Assembly (NCBI RefSeq): GCF_030232585.1
Contig: NZ_JASPJX010000003.1
Span: 124,001 to 188,000, forward strand
Direction: 5' to 3'
Length of the DNA: 64,000 bases
Origin: Corynebacterium sp. MSK008
GTDB taxonomy: Bacteria > Actinomycetota > Actinomycetes > Mycobacteriales > Mycobacteriaceae
Numbering within the stretch: the stretch's first letter is position 1; each line of letters begins with the position of its first letter. The notes beneath the pieces are model-generated. The model saw only the letters and a list, made by a program, of their open reading frames with translations. It made no database searches and was not told the origin of the DNA. This document shows positions 6,601 through 14,293 of the stretch, one piece after another. Made by a program: the position numbers and the translations under genes.

Positions 6601-7405
6601 GTGCAGCGCCAGCTGCACTATTGGGCATCTTGACCGGAGCGCAGCGGAGGGCAAGACAGCACCAGCCAGACCGAGCGAGCGAGGTCTGAGACTGGGGCTG
6701 TAGGGGGCGGCGCGCCAGCGCCGGGCACCGGGTTATGCGAGCGCCAGCGAGCAGTAATACCCGGTGCAGTGCCTCGGCTATGCCGAGCGCCGGAGCGCAG
6801 CGGAGGCGTCGCACCCCCTTATGCCCTTTTCCCCCTTCTACCCCTATAACGACAAACATATAGGGGTTTTGACACAGAAGGGGGCTGCGACCTGCGTGTT
6901 TCGGGTCTTAATGCGGTCTTCGACCCTTACCCGAAACGGCCCGTTGATGCGCGAAGCGCACATGGTGCCTACGCAAAACCTGCAGGTCGCCACGCTGTGC
7001 GCACCACATACGGCGTCAGCCACTGTATGTCGGTCTTAAAGTAAGGGCCGATGACGGGTGGAAACGCCGCTTGCGGCGTCTTCCCGCGTCATCGAGACAC
7101 CTGCAGCGAGCCTGCGAGCGCAAGGTGTCTAACCGAACGGCAAGACCGACATCGTTTACGTGGTGCGCACAGCTCCACCCTGCACTCTGGCACCGCCGCC
7201 AGGCGGTCATTGCAGGGTGGTGAACATCCCGCAGCGAGCTATCCGCCGCCAGGCGGTGTTGATGCTGCTGCGGGGGTAACGACACGGGTCCGAGTAACAC
7301 ACTTCATATCGGCCCGTGCCACAAGCACACTATCGGTGCAGACGCATCACGTTCGCGGCGGTCATATGCGCGCAAGCGCATGTAACGGACACCGCCAGCG
7401 ACGTG
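6601..7405. repeat. Cluster of about a dozen consecutive and nested hairpins
   Basis: Perfect or near-perfect inverted repeats follow each other with almost no gaps. Pairs include 6601-6607 with 6612-6618 (GCCA loop), 6628-6632 with 6652-6656, 6667-6672 with 6683-6688, 6726-6733 with 6759-6766, 6773-6778 with 6782-6787, 6831-6848 with 6859-6884 (double stem), 6898-6906 with 6929-6937, 7027-7037 with 7142-7152 enclosing 7050-7093 and 7096-7129, 7176-7184 with 7211-7219, 7228-7235 with 7267-7274, and 7348-7405, which ends in a GCAA tetraloop. Several loops share GAGCG and AGCG(A/G) motifs. There is no credible gene, although the region directly precedes the relaxase-like gene. Confidence 0.75.
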
Positions 7406-7534
7406 TGTTTCGCAGCCGTAGGCTCGCGGCGGATCCAGCGGCAGCTGCTGATGCAAATGTGTAGCGCCGCGACTCGATTGGTTCATCTTTGTGGCAGCGG
7501 CTGTACGGCCCTGTGGCGGCCGTAGACGCCTCGG

Positions 7535-8881
7535 ATGGACGGAGTGCGCGTGCAGAAGAACAGTTTCAAGACGTCGCTGTTCGTCGTGTATCTGCCGAAG
7601 TCGATGTGCAAGGAGATCCCCGACTACTACACCAGTGAGGTGGACGGGCGCGAAGTGAAACGTCCGCGCTATGTCGCCCGCGACTACGAAGAAGCAAAGA
7701 AGTACCCCGAAGAGTCAATGCGCTGGCTTGCAGAAAACTTCATCCCCGGCGGTATCGACGCAGTCGCCGGCGGGGACATGAACTTCGACGAATCAACGCC
7801 ACACATCCAGTTCCAGGCGGATACGTTCTCACCGAAGCCCGAAGATCCCGACAAGCTCCGCTGCCGCCCCGGCATCGCCTACAACACCGACACCTCAGTG
7901 CGGTACACATCCGGCCCGAAGAAGGGCAAGCAGATCTCGGGTAATCAAAAGTTCATCGACGCGCAACGCGGACTCCGGGAGCACATGCACGCGCTCGGTT
8001 ACCCGGTAGAGCTAGAAGTCTCCGAACGACACGACGAGTCACTGAACCTCGACCGCTACACCGAGCAACAAGACCGGGAGCGCGACCTTGCCAGCCGCGA
8101 GAATGATGTGGAAGTCAAGAAGCGATCCGTGCAGCGCGACATGGACGCAATTGATCGTGACCGCGAGCAGGCTGCTAAGGAACTTGAACAGGCGCAAGAA
8201 GCCCGCGAAGCAGCCCAGCGCGTACAGGAGAATGCTGAAGCACAGGCTCGCGAGGTTGCCGAGCGTGTGCTCAAGGAAGCACGCGAGAAGGCCGAGCAAG
8301 AAGCCGAAGAGATCCGCAGCGAAGCACGCAAGGATGCTGAGCAGGAGTTGGGCCTGGCCGAAGCGCAAGCAGACGAGCTGCTCGAACGAGCCGAAGAGAC
8401 TGCGCGGGCCAAGGCGGGCGATATTACAGCCGCAGCTCGCAGCGAAGCAGAGACGATCACTCGCAAGACCGACGAGGCCCGTAAGCAGGCTGAGCGCGAC
8501 GCCGAGACGATCCGCAGCAAAGCACGAGATGAGGCCACGAGCATCCGCGACGAGGCCACACGCGACGCTGCAGTAACGCGCAAGGATGCCCGCGATGAGG
8601 CTGATCAGATCCGCCGCAACGCGCACACGGACGCCGAAGATGAAGCCGCCATCATCATCGAAGAAGCGGTGAAGTCAGGACAACAGTTGGAGCACTTGGA
8701 TAAGAAGTTCCTGGTGCAAGAACTGCATCGCAGCCCAGAGTTGCTTGAGCGTTACACGCTGTTCAGGCAGTCGCAGACCTCAGGCAAGAAGGGCGGGGCG
8801 CAGCAGCGTGCACGCGAGCGCATCGAGAAGCGCCGCCAGCAGCAACAGCAGCGTGATCGTGATGGCGGTATGGAGTTGTAG
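7535..8881 (+). CDS. N-terminally truncated MobV/Pre-type relaxase with long coiled coil
   Basis: MobV (Pre/Mob) relaxases nick plasmid oriT and start mobilisation. Residues 1-170 match the family from its middle N-terminal part onward, including a DESTPHIQF segment (about residues 88-96) at the metal-binding motif. The family motif is His-x-Asp-Glu-x-x-Pro-His-x-His; here the first His is Asn and the last is Gln, so two of three metal ligands are missing. The usual first ~60 residues are absent, and an in-frame stop lies 12 bases before the ATG. Residues 185-395 are an Ala/Glu/Arg heptad coiled coil, and the C-terminus is Gln/Arg-rich. It is probably not an active relaxase, but the intact 448-residue frame may keep a structural or DNA-binding role. 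Confidence 0.72.
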   Translation: MDGVRVQKNSFKTSLFVVYLPKSMCKEIPDYYTSEVDGREVKRPRYVARDYEEAKKYPEESMRWLAENFIPGGIDAVAGGDMNFDESTPHIQFQADTFSPKPEDPDKLRCRPGIAYNTDTSVRYTSGPKKGKQISGNQKFIDAQRGLREHMHALGYPVELEVSERHDESLNLDRYTEQQDRERDLASRENDVEVKKRSVQRDMDAIDRDREQAAKELEQAQEAREAAQRVQENAEAQAREVAERVLKEAREKAEQEAEEIRSEARKDAEQELGLAEAQADELLERAEETARAKAGDITAAARSEAETITRKTDEARKQAERDAETIRSKARDEATSIRDEATRDAAVTRKDARDEADQIRRNAHTDAEDEAAIIIEEAVKSGQQLEHLDKKFLVQELHRSPELLERYTLFRQSQTSGKKGGAQQRARERIEKRRQQQQQRDRDGGMEL

Positions 8882-9418
8882 CACTGCTCTCCCCTGCCCT
8901 GTACGGCCTTCTGCGGGCCTAACAGGGGGCCGTCGGCGTCGTAGGTCATTGGCGGCGGGTAAACGGCTGATATTCAGCGAAAATCGAAGAAATCTCGGCT
9001 AGGCGGGGCCGGTGTCACTACGTTGCGCAGTGAATTGGCCTGTTGAGTGGCGGAGATAGTGCGCAGCACGTCGGTGTGTACGACGGGGCATGTGCTGCGC
9101 AGAAGAGATGTCCGTAGAAGGGCCGACAGAATGTCGTTGTCATTCTGTTGCGTAGTAAAGGTGTCAATAGGATGACAAACCACTTCACTGCCCAATTCAC
9201 ATGTCATTAAAGTGACAGGGCATTTGATTGCGCAGTAAACGTGTCGATGAAATGGGTGCCCAATACACAGTGCAACCTACGTGTTAATGAAATGTCACAG
9301 ACACTACATAGTGCAGTGAGTTGCGCAGCAGAAACGCCAGTAAAAGCACCGCACCACTGCACCGTAAAACTGCACAAGTGATTCGCAGCAAATTGGCGTG
9401 TGAAATGGTTGAAAAAAT
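8882..9418. other. Non-coding region with repeated TTGCGYAGTRAA-like motifs
   Basis: A hairpin without T-run (CCCTGT at 8897-8902, ACAGGG at 8922-8927) follows the relaxase-like gene. Further on, TTGCGCAGTGAA, TTGCGTAGTAAA, TTGCGCAGTAAA and TTGCGCAGCAGA occur at 9023, 9148, 9228 and 9321. Two of them are followed by GTGTC-A/G-AT, and a TGTCA/TGACA dyad lies near 9202-9217. No gene is visible. The motifs may be binding sites for a plasmid regulator or part of an origin. Confidence 0.5.
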
Positions 9419-9444
9419 AACCCCGCAGGTTTCCCTGCGGGGTT
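9419..9444 (-). terminator. Rho-independent terminator of ssb
   Basis: CCCCGCAGG (9421-9429) pairs with CCTGCGGGG (9434-9442). On the minus strand the stem is followed by a T-rich run (complement of GAAAAAATAA), directly after the ssb stop codon. Confidence 0.85.
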
Positions 9445-9450
9445 TCGTAG

Positions 9451-9876
9451 TTAGAACGGTACTTCTTCGCCCTCAGCGCCAGCCAGGGCGGCGGTCGCCG
9501 CCTCGCCTCCGCGACGGGCAGCGCGAGCAGCGGACTCCTTCTTGGAATCGATCAGCTGCACCGTGTCGATGCGCGCCACCAGCGGGTACTGCTTCACACC
9601 GTCCTTGTCGGTGTAGACGTCGGTCTTGAGCGAGTAGCTCACCGCAACGCGATCGCCGGAGCCGATGCAGCCGAACACACCGGGGTTCGCGGCGTCCTGG
9701 ACGTAGCCGGTCAGCTCCACGATCTCGCTTTCCACCTTGCCGGTGGACTTGTTCTTGAAGGTGTTGCGCGCATAGACGCTGAGCTTCACCGTCGCGCCGC
9801 CGTTTGCGTGCTCGAACAGCTTGGGTGCGCGAGCTGCGTTGCCGACGATGGTGCCGTTGTTGAAGGGGTTGGACAT
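9451..9876 (-). CDS. ssb: Plasmid-type single-stranded DNA-binding protein
   Basis: SSB coats single-stranded DNA during replication, repair and conjugative transfer. The 141-residue protein has an OB-fold-like N-terminal domain (about 1-115), starting with a typical GTIVGNAARAPKL segment, and a short acidic tip, GEEVPF. That tip resembles the D-D-D-I-P-F tip through which SSBs recruit partner proteins. AAGGAG lies eight bases before the ATG. The sequence is diverged from the longer chromosomal SSBs of actinobacteria (about 160-230 residues), so this is an accessory copy of a mobile element. The gene upstream on the same strand (47 residues) may belong to the same operon. Confidence 0.85.
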   Translation of the reverse strand: MSNPFNNGTIVGNAARAPKLFEHANGGATVKLSVYARNTFKNKSTGKVESEIVELTGYVQDAANPGVFGCIGSGDRVAVSYSLKTDVYTDKDGVKQYPLVARIDTVQLIDSKKESAARAARRGGEAATAALAGAEGEEVPF

Positions 9877-9967
9877 GTTGGTTCTCCTTACGTGAGTGGG
9901 TGTGATTTGCCGTGCAATTTGGGTACTTAAGCAGCTGCTTTGCTGCTGCGGGGCGGTTGCGCTGTCG

Positions 9968-10111
9968 TTACAACACTGCCCAGGGCAGCGGTGTGCCTGC
10001 CGCCTCTAGGTCGCGCAGTTCTTGTGCTGCGCCCGGATCGGCGTCCTCGCCGTCGATGCCGTCGGCGAGCTGGTAGAGCAGTTCCAGGTCGGTGTGGGTG
10101 ATGTCGCGCAT
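9968..10111 (-). CDS. 47-residue hypothetical protein with strong ribosome-binding site
   Basis: This short gene begins MRDITHTDLELLYQLADG and ends PLPWAVL. It is acidic (many Asp and Glu) and probably helical. AAGGAGG lies seven bases before the ATG, one of the best ribosome-binding sites in the region, and the frame is clean from start to stop. It lies upstream of ssb on the same strand and downstream of the DUF4192 gene, separated from the latter by a terminator. The different-frame reading of the same DNA on this strand is Arg-rich and lacks such a signal, so I prefer this one. The function is unknown. Confidence 0.65.
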   Translation of the reverse strand: MRDITHTDLELLYQLADGIDGEDADPGAAQELRDLEAAGTPLPWAVL

Positions 10112-10230
10112 CACGTGCCTCCTTGTTCGGATTGATGGTCAATCCGTCTGTTGGAGACAGCTCTGCTGTCTAAAGGTCACTCCCCTGCCTCGTTGCGGTG
10201 TCTGTCGTCGCAAGCCAAGGCCCCGCGAGA

Positions 10231-10262
10231 AAAAGAAACCCCGTTGCATTGCTACAACGGGG
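10231..10262 (-). terminator. Rho-independent terminator of the DUF4192 gene
   Basis: CCCCGTTG (10239-10246) pairs with CAACGGGG (10255-10262). On the minus strand the stem is followed by TTTCTTTTTC, just after the DUF4192 stop codon. Confidence 0.88.
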
Positions 10263-10271
10263 TGTGTGGTG

Positions 10272-11294
10272 CTACTCGGCAAACAAGATCGTGCGGGTCT
10301 TCTCAGCGCCCTCGCGGACAAGCTCGACCATCCGCTCGCCCTGGCCGATATCGGTCAGCTTCGCCACCAGCGACGGGAAGTTCTCGTCTGGCCCGATCTC
10401 GGTGGCTCGCTGCGCAGCCACGCCAGCTAGCCCCGGCTGGCCTGTGGCGTGAGCGAGCACGGCAACAGTGGCGGTGAGCTGCGAGCGCATGCCTGGCCAG
10501 CTGGTCGGGACAGCGCGCATAACCTTCTCTATGAACGCAAGGCCCGCCTGCGGGTCATCGAGCAGTGCGGCAAGCAGCGTGTCCCGCAAGCGCGGCGTGG
10601 TGAAGCATTTCAGCGCAGACCGAACAGCGCGAGCGCTCGGCTGGGTGATCCCTGCCGCCGCCTGCTCATACTCACGCTGCAGCACGTCTGCGAACATGGG
10701 CGGGATATACGCCAGCGCGTCTTCGATGATGTCGGCGTGCTCGGCAGCGTCGATGCCGTGGTCAGTGCTGTTCAACCGTGCCTCGATGTCGTCTTTGCTC
10801 GGCTCCGGCAGCTCGCCGGTGTGCTCTAGCATCTGCTGCAGCGCCGCTGATGCGGCGACCTCGCCGACAACACCGTGGCGCGGCTCGTCGATGAGCGGAT
10901 GCTGGTACACAGACCACCAAGCAGCCCCAGTGACGATCTCGGGCACCTGCACCACCCCGAGCAGCGGCGGTAGCGGCGAGGCCCCGCTGGTGAGGTACGT
11001 GGCCGTCTCGTCGAAGACCGGCTGCGCAATGTCATCGCTGATCATGTACGCGATAACAGCGTCGAGTTCGAGGTGGTGGACCCACGCTGCGAACCGCTCG
11101 CGGCTCTCGGTGAGCTTCTCCACTGCTTCGTCCAGGTCGAACCGTGCGACCGGGCCGAGGCGGACGGTGTCGACGCCCTCGTCGTCGACGAAGAACGCGA
11201 GGATCAGCGAGTTGTTCGGGTAGAACCCGAGGATGCCGGGGAGGTTCGCGAGGATCTCGCCGTGGGATGCAAGCGTGTGAGAATGGGTGGACAT
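10272..11294 (-). CDS. DUF4192 family protein
   Basis: The 340-residue protein has the actinobacterial DUF4192 signature near its N-terminus: HGEILANLPGILGFYPNNS, then LAFF and a Val-Arg-Leu-Gly-Pro-Val-Ala-Arg-Phe-Asp motif within the first 60 residues. The rest is Ala/Glu-rich and helical, with no signal peptide or membrane segment. The start at 11294 (MSTHSHTL) has AAGGAG eight bases upstream; an earlier in-frame ATG lacks such a site. DUF4192 proteins occur on chromosomes and on actinobacterial plasmids, and their role is not known. A perfect 10-bp inverted repeat, 18-52 bases upstream of the start, is a likely operator, and a strong terminator follows the gene. Confidence 0.82.
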   Translation of the reverse strand: MSTHSHTLASHGEILANLPGILGFYPNNSLILAFFVDDEGVDTVRLGPVARFDLDEAVEKLTESRERFAAWVHHLELDAVIAYMISDDIAQPVFDETATYLTSGASPLPPLLGVVQVPEIVTGAAWWSVYQHPLIDEPRHGVVGEVAASAALQQMLEHTGELPEPSKDDIEARLNSTDHGIDAAEHADIIEDALAYIPPMFADVLQREYEQAAAGITQPSARAVRSALKCFTTPRLRDTLLAALLDDPQAGLAFIEKVMRAVPTSWPGMRSQLTATVAVLAHATGQPGLAGVAAQRATEIGPDENFPSLVAKLTDIGQGERMVELVREGAEKTRTILFAE

Positions 11295-11311
11295 GGCAGT
11301 GCTCCTTTGCA

Positions 11312-11346
11312 CGAATACGGGGTGTATGTGGTCAATCCCGTATTCG
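11312..11346 (-). promoter_or_regulatory. Inverted repeat upstream of the DUF4192 gene, possible operator
   Basis: CGAATACGGG (11312-11321) and CCCGTATTCG (11337-11346) are perfect inverted copies separated by 15 bases, just upstream of the ribosome-binding site of the DUF4192 gene. The size and place suit a repressor operator or an mRNA hairpin. Confidence 0.5.
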
Positions 11347-11402
11347 GCCCGGCTCTGCCGGTCGCAGGCGTATCCCAGCAGTGCAGCACTCATGTGTGCC
11401 GA

Positions 11403-11455
11403 GCGTCGCTAGCGCAGCCTGATGCCTTCTCGCCGGGTGCGAGCGCTAGCGACGC
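11403..11455. repeat. 12-bp perfect inverted repeat between DUF4192 and resolvase genes
   Basis: GCGTCGCTAGCG (11403-11414) and CGCTAGCGACGC (11444-11455) are perfect inverted copies, and CAGCCTG also follows each arm as a near-direct repeat. It lies immediately beyond the 3' end of the resolvase gene. It may be that gene's terminator or a recombination site. Confidence 0.5.
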
Positions 11456-11464
11456 AGCCTGTGC

Positions 11465-11872
11465 TTAAGCGTCGGCTTCGATGCGCTTGAGAGCGCGATA
11501 GATCGTCGGCCGCGAGACGTTAAAGGTGCGCGCTACAGCGCTGACGGACTTGCCGCCGTCGATAAGCTCCTTGGCCATCTGCGCCTGCTCAGCGCTGAGC
11601 TTCGGCTTGGGGCCGGCGACCCTGCCCTGTGCGCGGGCGTGCGCCACGCCCTCACGGGTGCGCTGGACAAGCAGGTCACGCTCCCACTCGGCAAGACTTG
11701 CCATGACGTTGATAACCACCTTGTCGGTGGGCTTCGACGTGTCCAGCGCTGGCTCCAACACCTTGACGTTGATGTCACGCTCGGCGAGGTCAGCGATGGT
11801 GTTCACGGTGTCCGCGAGGCTGCGGCCGAGCCTGTCCAAGCGCGTGACAACGAGCGTGTCGTCGGGGCGCAT
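11465..11872 (-). pseudogene. Serine resolvase/invertase lacking its N-terminal catalytic part
   Basis: Small serine recombinases cut DNA with a serine near residue 10. Here the visible protein starts at MRPDDTLVVTRLDRLGRS, which is about 55 residues into the family. It continues through the core (DLLVQRTREGVAHARAQGR) to a normal C-terminal helix-turn-helix (SVSAVARTFNVSRPTIYRAL). In-frame coding extends upstream to about 11950 (the sequence reads CDPDHIYSDTISGTNWQRPG), then becomes Ser/Gly-rich and meets a stop; the catalytic serine is missing. The gene was cut at its 5' end near 11950-11990. It could still bind DNA if translated from the internal ATG, but it cannot recombine. Confidence 0.8.
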
Positions 11873-11973
11873 GTACGCCAGCGCGTCATCAAGACCAGGC
11901 CGTTGCCAGTTGGTGCCGGAGATGGTGTCTGAGTAGATGTGGTCCGGGTCGCAGCCAGAGCCTGAACGCTCAG

Positions 11974-12510
11974 ATGACTTCGAGCCTGACTTCTAGCCTG
12001 GAACCGCTGGTAGAAGTAGCTGTATCTGAGGCAATGTCGAAAGAGCCTAAGAGCCTGCACGAGGCAGCAGAAGCCTCTAAGAAGGCTCGCAGCGCTCTGC
12101 TCCAGGAGAAGGAGTCCAACGAAAAGCTGCTGGAGGAGATACGCGCAGAACGCAAGCAGTATAACGACGATATGGAAAAGTCGAACACGAACTTTATTAA
12201 GGCCTGCATGTCTGCCTCGTGGATTGCAGCCAGTGTTCTCTTCGTTGCTATCGCACTCGTTGCTGTCGGAGCCTTGGGGAACGGGCTGCTAAGTATGCTC
12301 GGCATACCCGACGGCGTGTCTGCCTTGTGGGGTCACGTCCAGGAGGCCAACGGCATCGGCCCAACACTGGGCTGGTTGGCGTTAACACTTATCGTCATAG
12401 GGGTTCTTATAGCGCTTATGACCTGGATGTTGTCCCAGGCTGCGCCGGGTATTGCTCACTTAGTCGAGGAATACCGTCGCAATCACCCGAGGAAAGAAAC
12501 GAACCACTAA
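11974..12510 (+). CDS. Membrane protein with N-terminal coiled coil and two transmembrane helices
   Basis: The 178-residue protein has a charged helical N-terminus (about 20-70, a likely coiled coil, with SALLQEKESNEKLLEEIRAE), two hydrophobic segments (about 78-105 and 128-155) and a basic C-terminal tail. The layout recalls small mobilisation-associated membrane proteins of plasmids, but I recognise no family. There is no ribosome-binding site before 11974, and the start lies at the junction where the opposite-strand resolvase is broken, so the true N-terminus may be lost; an internal ATG at 12034 is an alternative. A perfect terminator follows the stop codon, which supports a real transcription unit. 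Confidence 0.6.
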   Translation: MTSSLTSSLEPLVEVAVSEAMSKEPKSLHEAAEASKKARSALLQEKESNEKLLEEIRAERKQYNDDMEKSNTNFIKACMSASWIAASVLFVAIALVAVGALGNGLLSMLGIPDGVSALWGHVQEANGIGPTLGWLALTLIVIGVLIALMTWMLSQAAPGIAHLVEEYRRNHPRKETNH

Positions 12511-12552
12511 CTAGAACACGTGCACCGTAAAAAGTAAAAATCCCCACAACAC

Positions 12553-12582
12553 AGCGTAGCGGTTAACCGCTACGCTTCTTTT
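12553..12582 (+). terminator. Rho-independent terminator after the membrane protein gene
   Basis: AGCGTAGCGG and CCGCTACGCT form a perfect 10-bp stem with a TTAA loop (12553-12576), followed by TCTTTT. Confidence 0.88.
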
Positions 12583-12625
12583 ATGCTCTTCCTATGCCCC
12601 AACTTTGCAACAGCACCAATAAACT

Positions 12626-12652
12626 GGCGCCCCGGTTATAAGTTGGGGCGCC
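12626..12652 (-). terminator. Probable terminator of the SulP transporter gene
   Basis: GGCGCCCC (12626-12633) and GGGGCGCC (12645-12652) form an 8-bp stem about 27 bases after the transporter stop codon; on the minus strand it is followed by a moderately T-rich stretch. Confidence 0.6.
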
Positions 12653-12679
12653 AAGTCGATGTGCTCGAGTCGGGGGATG

Positions 12680-14239
12680 TTAGTGGCCGGTGCCAAGCCG
12701 GCCAGACAGGCGGTTCAGCCGGTCCTGACTGGGACCGTCGAGCCCGATAATGGACACGGTTTTGCCTCTGTCCTGGAACTTCTGCGTAATCGCGTCAAAG
12801 GTCGCGACCGTGGAGGCATCCCAGATCTCCGCCTCAGTGAGATCAATAGTGATATGACGGGCAGAATCGGTGTAATCAAAGCGATAAACCAGGTCATTGC
12901 TTGATGCCCAAAACAACTGGCCATGCACCCGGTAGGTACGAGTATCAATCTCGCCATCGCCGTCGCTGTCGATCTCGGAGACCTTTTCAATGGAAGCGAT
13001 ATGTGCCATCCGACGGGCGAACATGATCATCGCGGTGACCACACCCAACACCACACCAATGGCCAGGTTGCTGGTGGCTAGGGTGGCAATAATCGTCACG
13101 GCCATAACAATGGTCTCAGAGACCGGCATGAGTTTAAGGGTGCGTGGATGCACCGAGTGCCAGTCGATGGTGCCGACCGAGACCATGATCATGATTGCCA
13201 CCAGCGCAGCCATCGGGATCATGCCAACGATGTCGCCCAGTGCCAGGACCAGGACCAGCAGGAACACACCGGCTAACAGGGTGGATAGGCGGGTACGTGC
13301 CCCGGATTCGCGGACGTTGATCATGGTTTGACCGATCATCGCGCAGCCACCCATGCCGCCGAAGAAACCGGAGGCAATATTAGCCACCCCCTGTCCCCAG
13401 GATTCACGAGTTTTATCGGAATGAGTGTCGGTGATGTCATCGACGAGCTTGGCGGTCATCAACGATTCCATGAGACCGACCACGGCCATGGCCAGGGCAT
13501 AAGGCGCGATGATCTGCAGGGTCTCCAACGTCCACGGCACGTTCGGAATAAACAGGGACGGTAAGGTCTCCGGCATCTTGCCCATGTCCGAGACCGTCGG
13601 GACAGTCAAACCGGCGGCAATGACCAAACCGGTGAGCACGATAATCGTGACCAGCGGGGCGGGGATCACACTGGTGAGCTTGGGGAAGAAAATCATGATC
13701 ACCACACCCAAGCCGACGAGTGGGTAGACTATCCAAGGCACATCAATGAGGTGTTCGAGTTGGGCGGTGAAAATCATAATGCCCAGTGCATTGACGAAAC
13801 CCAGCATCACCGATCGGGGGATAAAACGCTGAAGTTTCGCCACACCGAGGGCGCCGAGCACGATTTGTAGGACACCGCCCAACAGGACGGTGGCGATGAA
13901 ATAATCCATCCCGTAACCACGCGCCACAGGAGCAATGACTAGGGCAATAGCCCCGGTGGCGCCGGTGATCATTGCCGGGCGGCCACCGGTAAAGGCGATC
14001 GCAATGGCCATGACTACCGAGGAAAACAGACCCATGGCTGGGTCAACACCGGCAAGGATGGAAAAGGCAATGGCCTCAGGGATCAGCGCCAGGGATACCG
14101 CCAGTCCGGCCAGAATCTCTATACGGATACGGGCGGGGGAAGAAAATGCGTAACGGAAGGATGCGATGATCCCGGTAGGGGCATCAGCGCCGTCTGGACT
14201 CAGGAGGGGGCGGGGGGCCGCCGTGCTAGTTTCAGTCAT
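12680..14239 (-). CDS. SulP family anion transporter with STAS domain
   Basis: SulP proteins carry sulfate, bicarbonate or other anions across the inner membrane, usually with proton or sodium. The 519-residue protein has the family's length and layout: about a dozen membrane segments between residues 38 and 400, opening with LAGLAVSLALIPEAIAFSI, and a C-terminal cytosolic STAS domain (about 415-510, with HITIDLTEAEIWDASTVATF). The substrate cannot be told from sequence. A MerR-type regulator is divergently encoded, and a MerR-like dyad lies between them, so it is probably induced by that regulator. Base composition is slightly less G+C-rich than the core genes, in keeping with its place in the accessory region. 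Confidence 0.9.
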   Translation of the reverse strand: MTETSTAAPRPLLSPDGADAPTGIIASFRYAFSSPARIRIEILAGLAVSLALIPEAIAFSILAGVDPAMGLFSSVVMAIAIAFTGGRPAMITGATGAIALVIAPVARGYGMDYFIATVLLGGVLQIVLGALGVAKLQRFIPRSVMLGFVNALGIMIFTAQLEHLIDVPWIVYPLVGLGVVIMIFFPKLTSVIPAPLVTIIVLTGLVIAAGLTVPTVSDMGKMPETLPSLFIPNVPWTLETLQIIAPYALAMAVVGLMESLMTAKLVDDITDTHSDKTRESWGQGVANIASGFFGGMGGCAMIGQTMINVRESGARTRLSTLLAGVFLLVLVLALGDIVGMIPMAALVAIMIMVSVGTIDWHSVHPRTLKLMPVSETIVMAVTIIATLATSNLAIGVVLGVVTAMIMFARRMAHIASIEKVSEIDSDGDGEIDTRTYRVHGQLFWASSNDLVYRFDYTDSARHITIDLTEAEIWDASTVATFDAITQKFQDRGKTVSIIGLDGPSQDRLNRLSGRLGTGH

Positions 14240-14293
14240 AGATGTCCAATCTTTGAGGGGATAGGTAACTGGGCGAACGCCCGAAAGGAATCC

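Noticed and set aside
6601..7405. Insertion sequence or MITE cluster
   Set aside because: There is no transposase, no pair of matching ends around the whole segment and no target duplication that I could see; the hairpins differ from each other in sequence.
8039..8626. Cys/Leu-rich and Ser/Arg-rich minus-strand frames
   Set aside because: They are antisense shadows of the coiled-coil repeats in the MobV-like protein.
9927..10142. 71-codon Arg-rich minus-strand frame
   Set aside because: It overlaps the 47-codon gene in another frame but lacks a ribosome-binding site and has a composition typical of a wrong frame.
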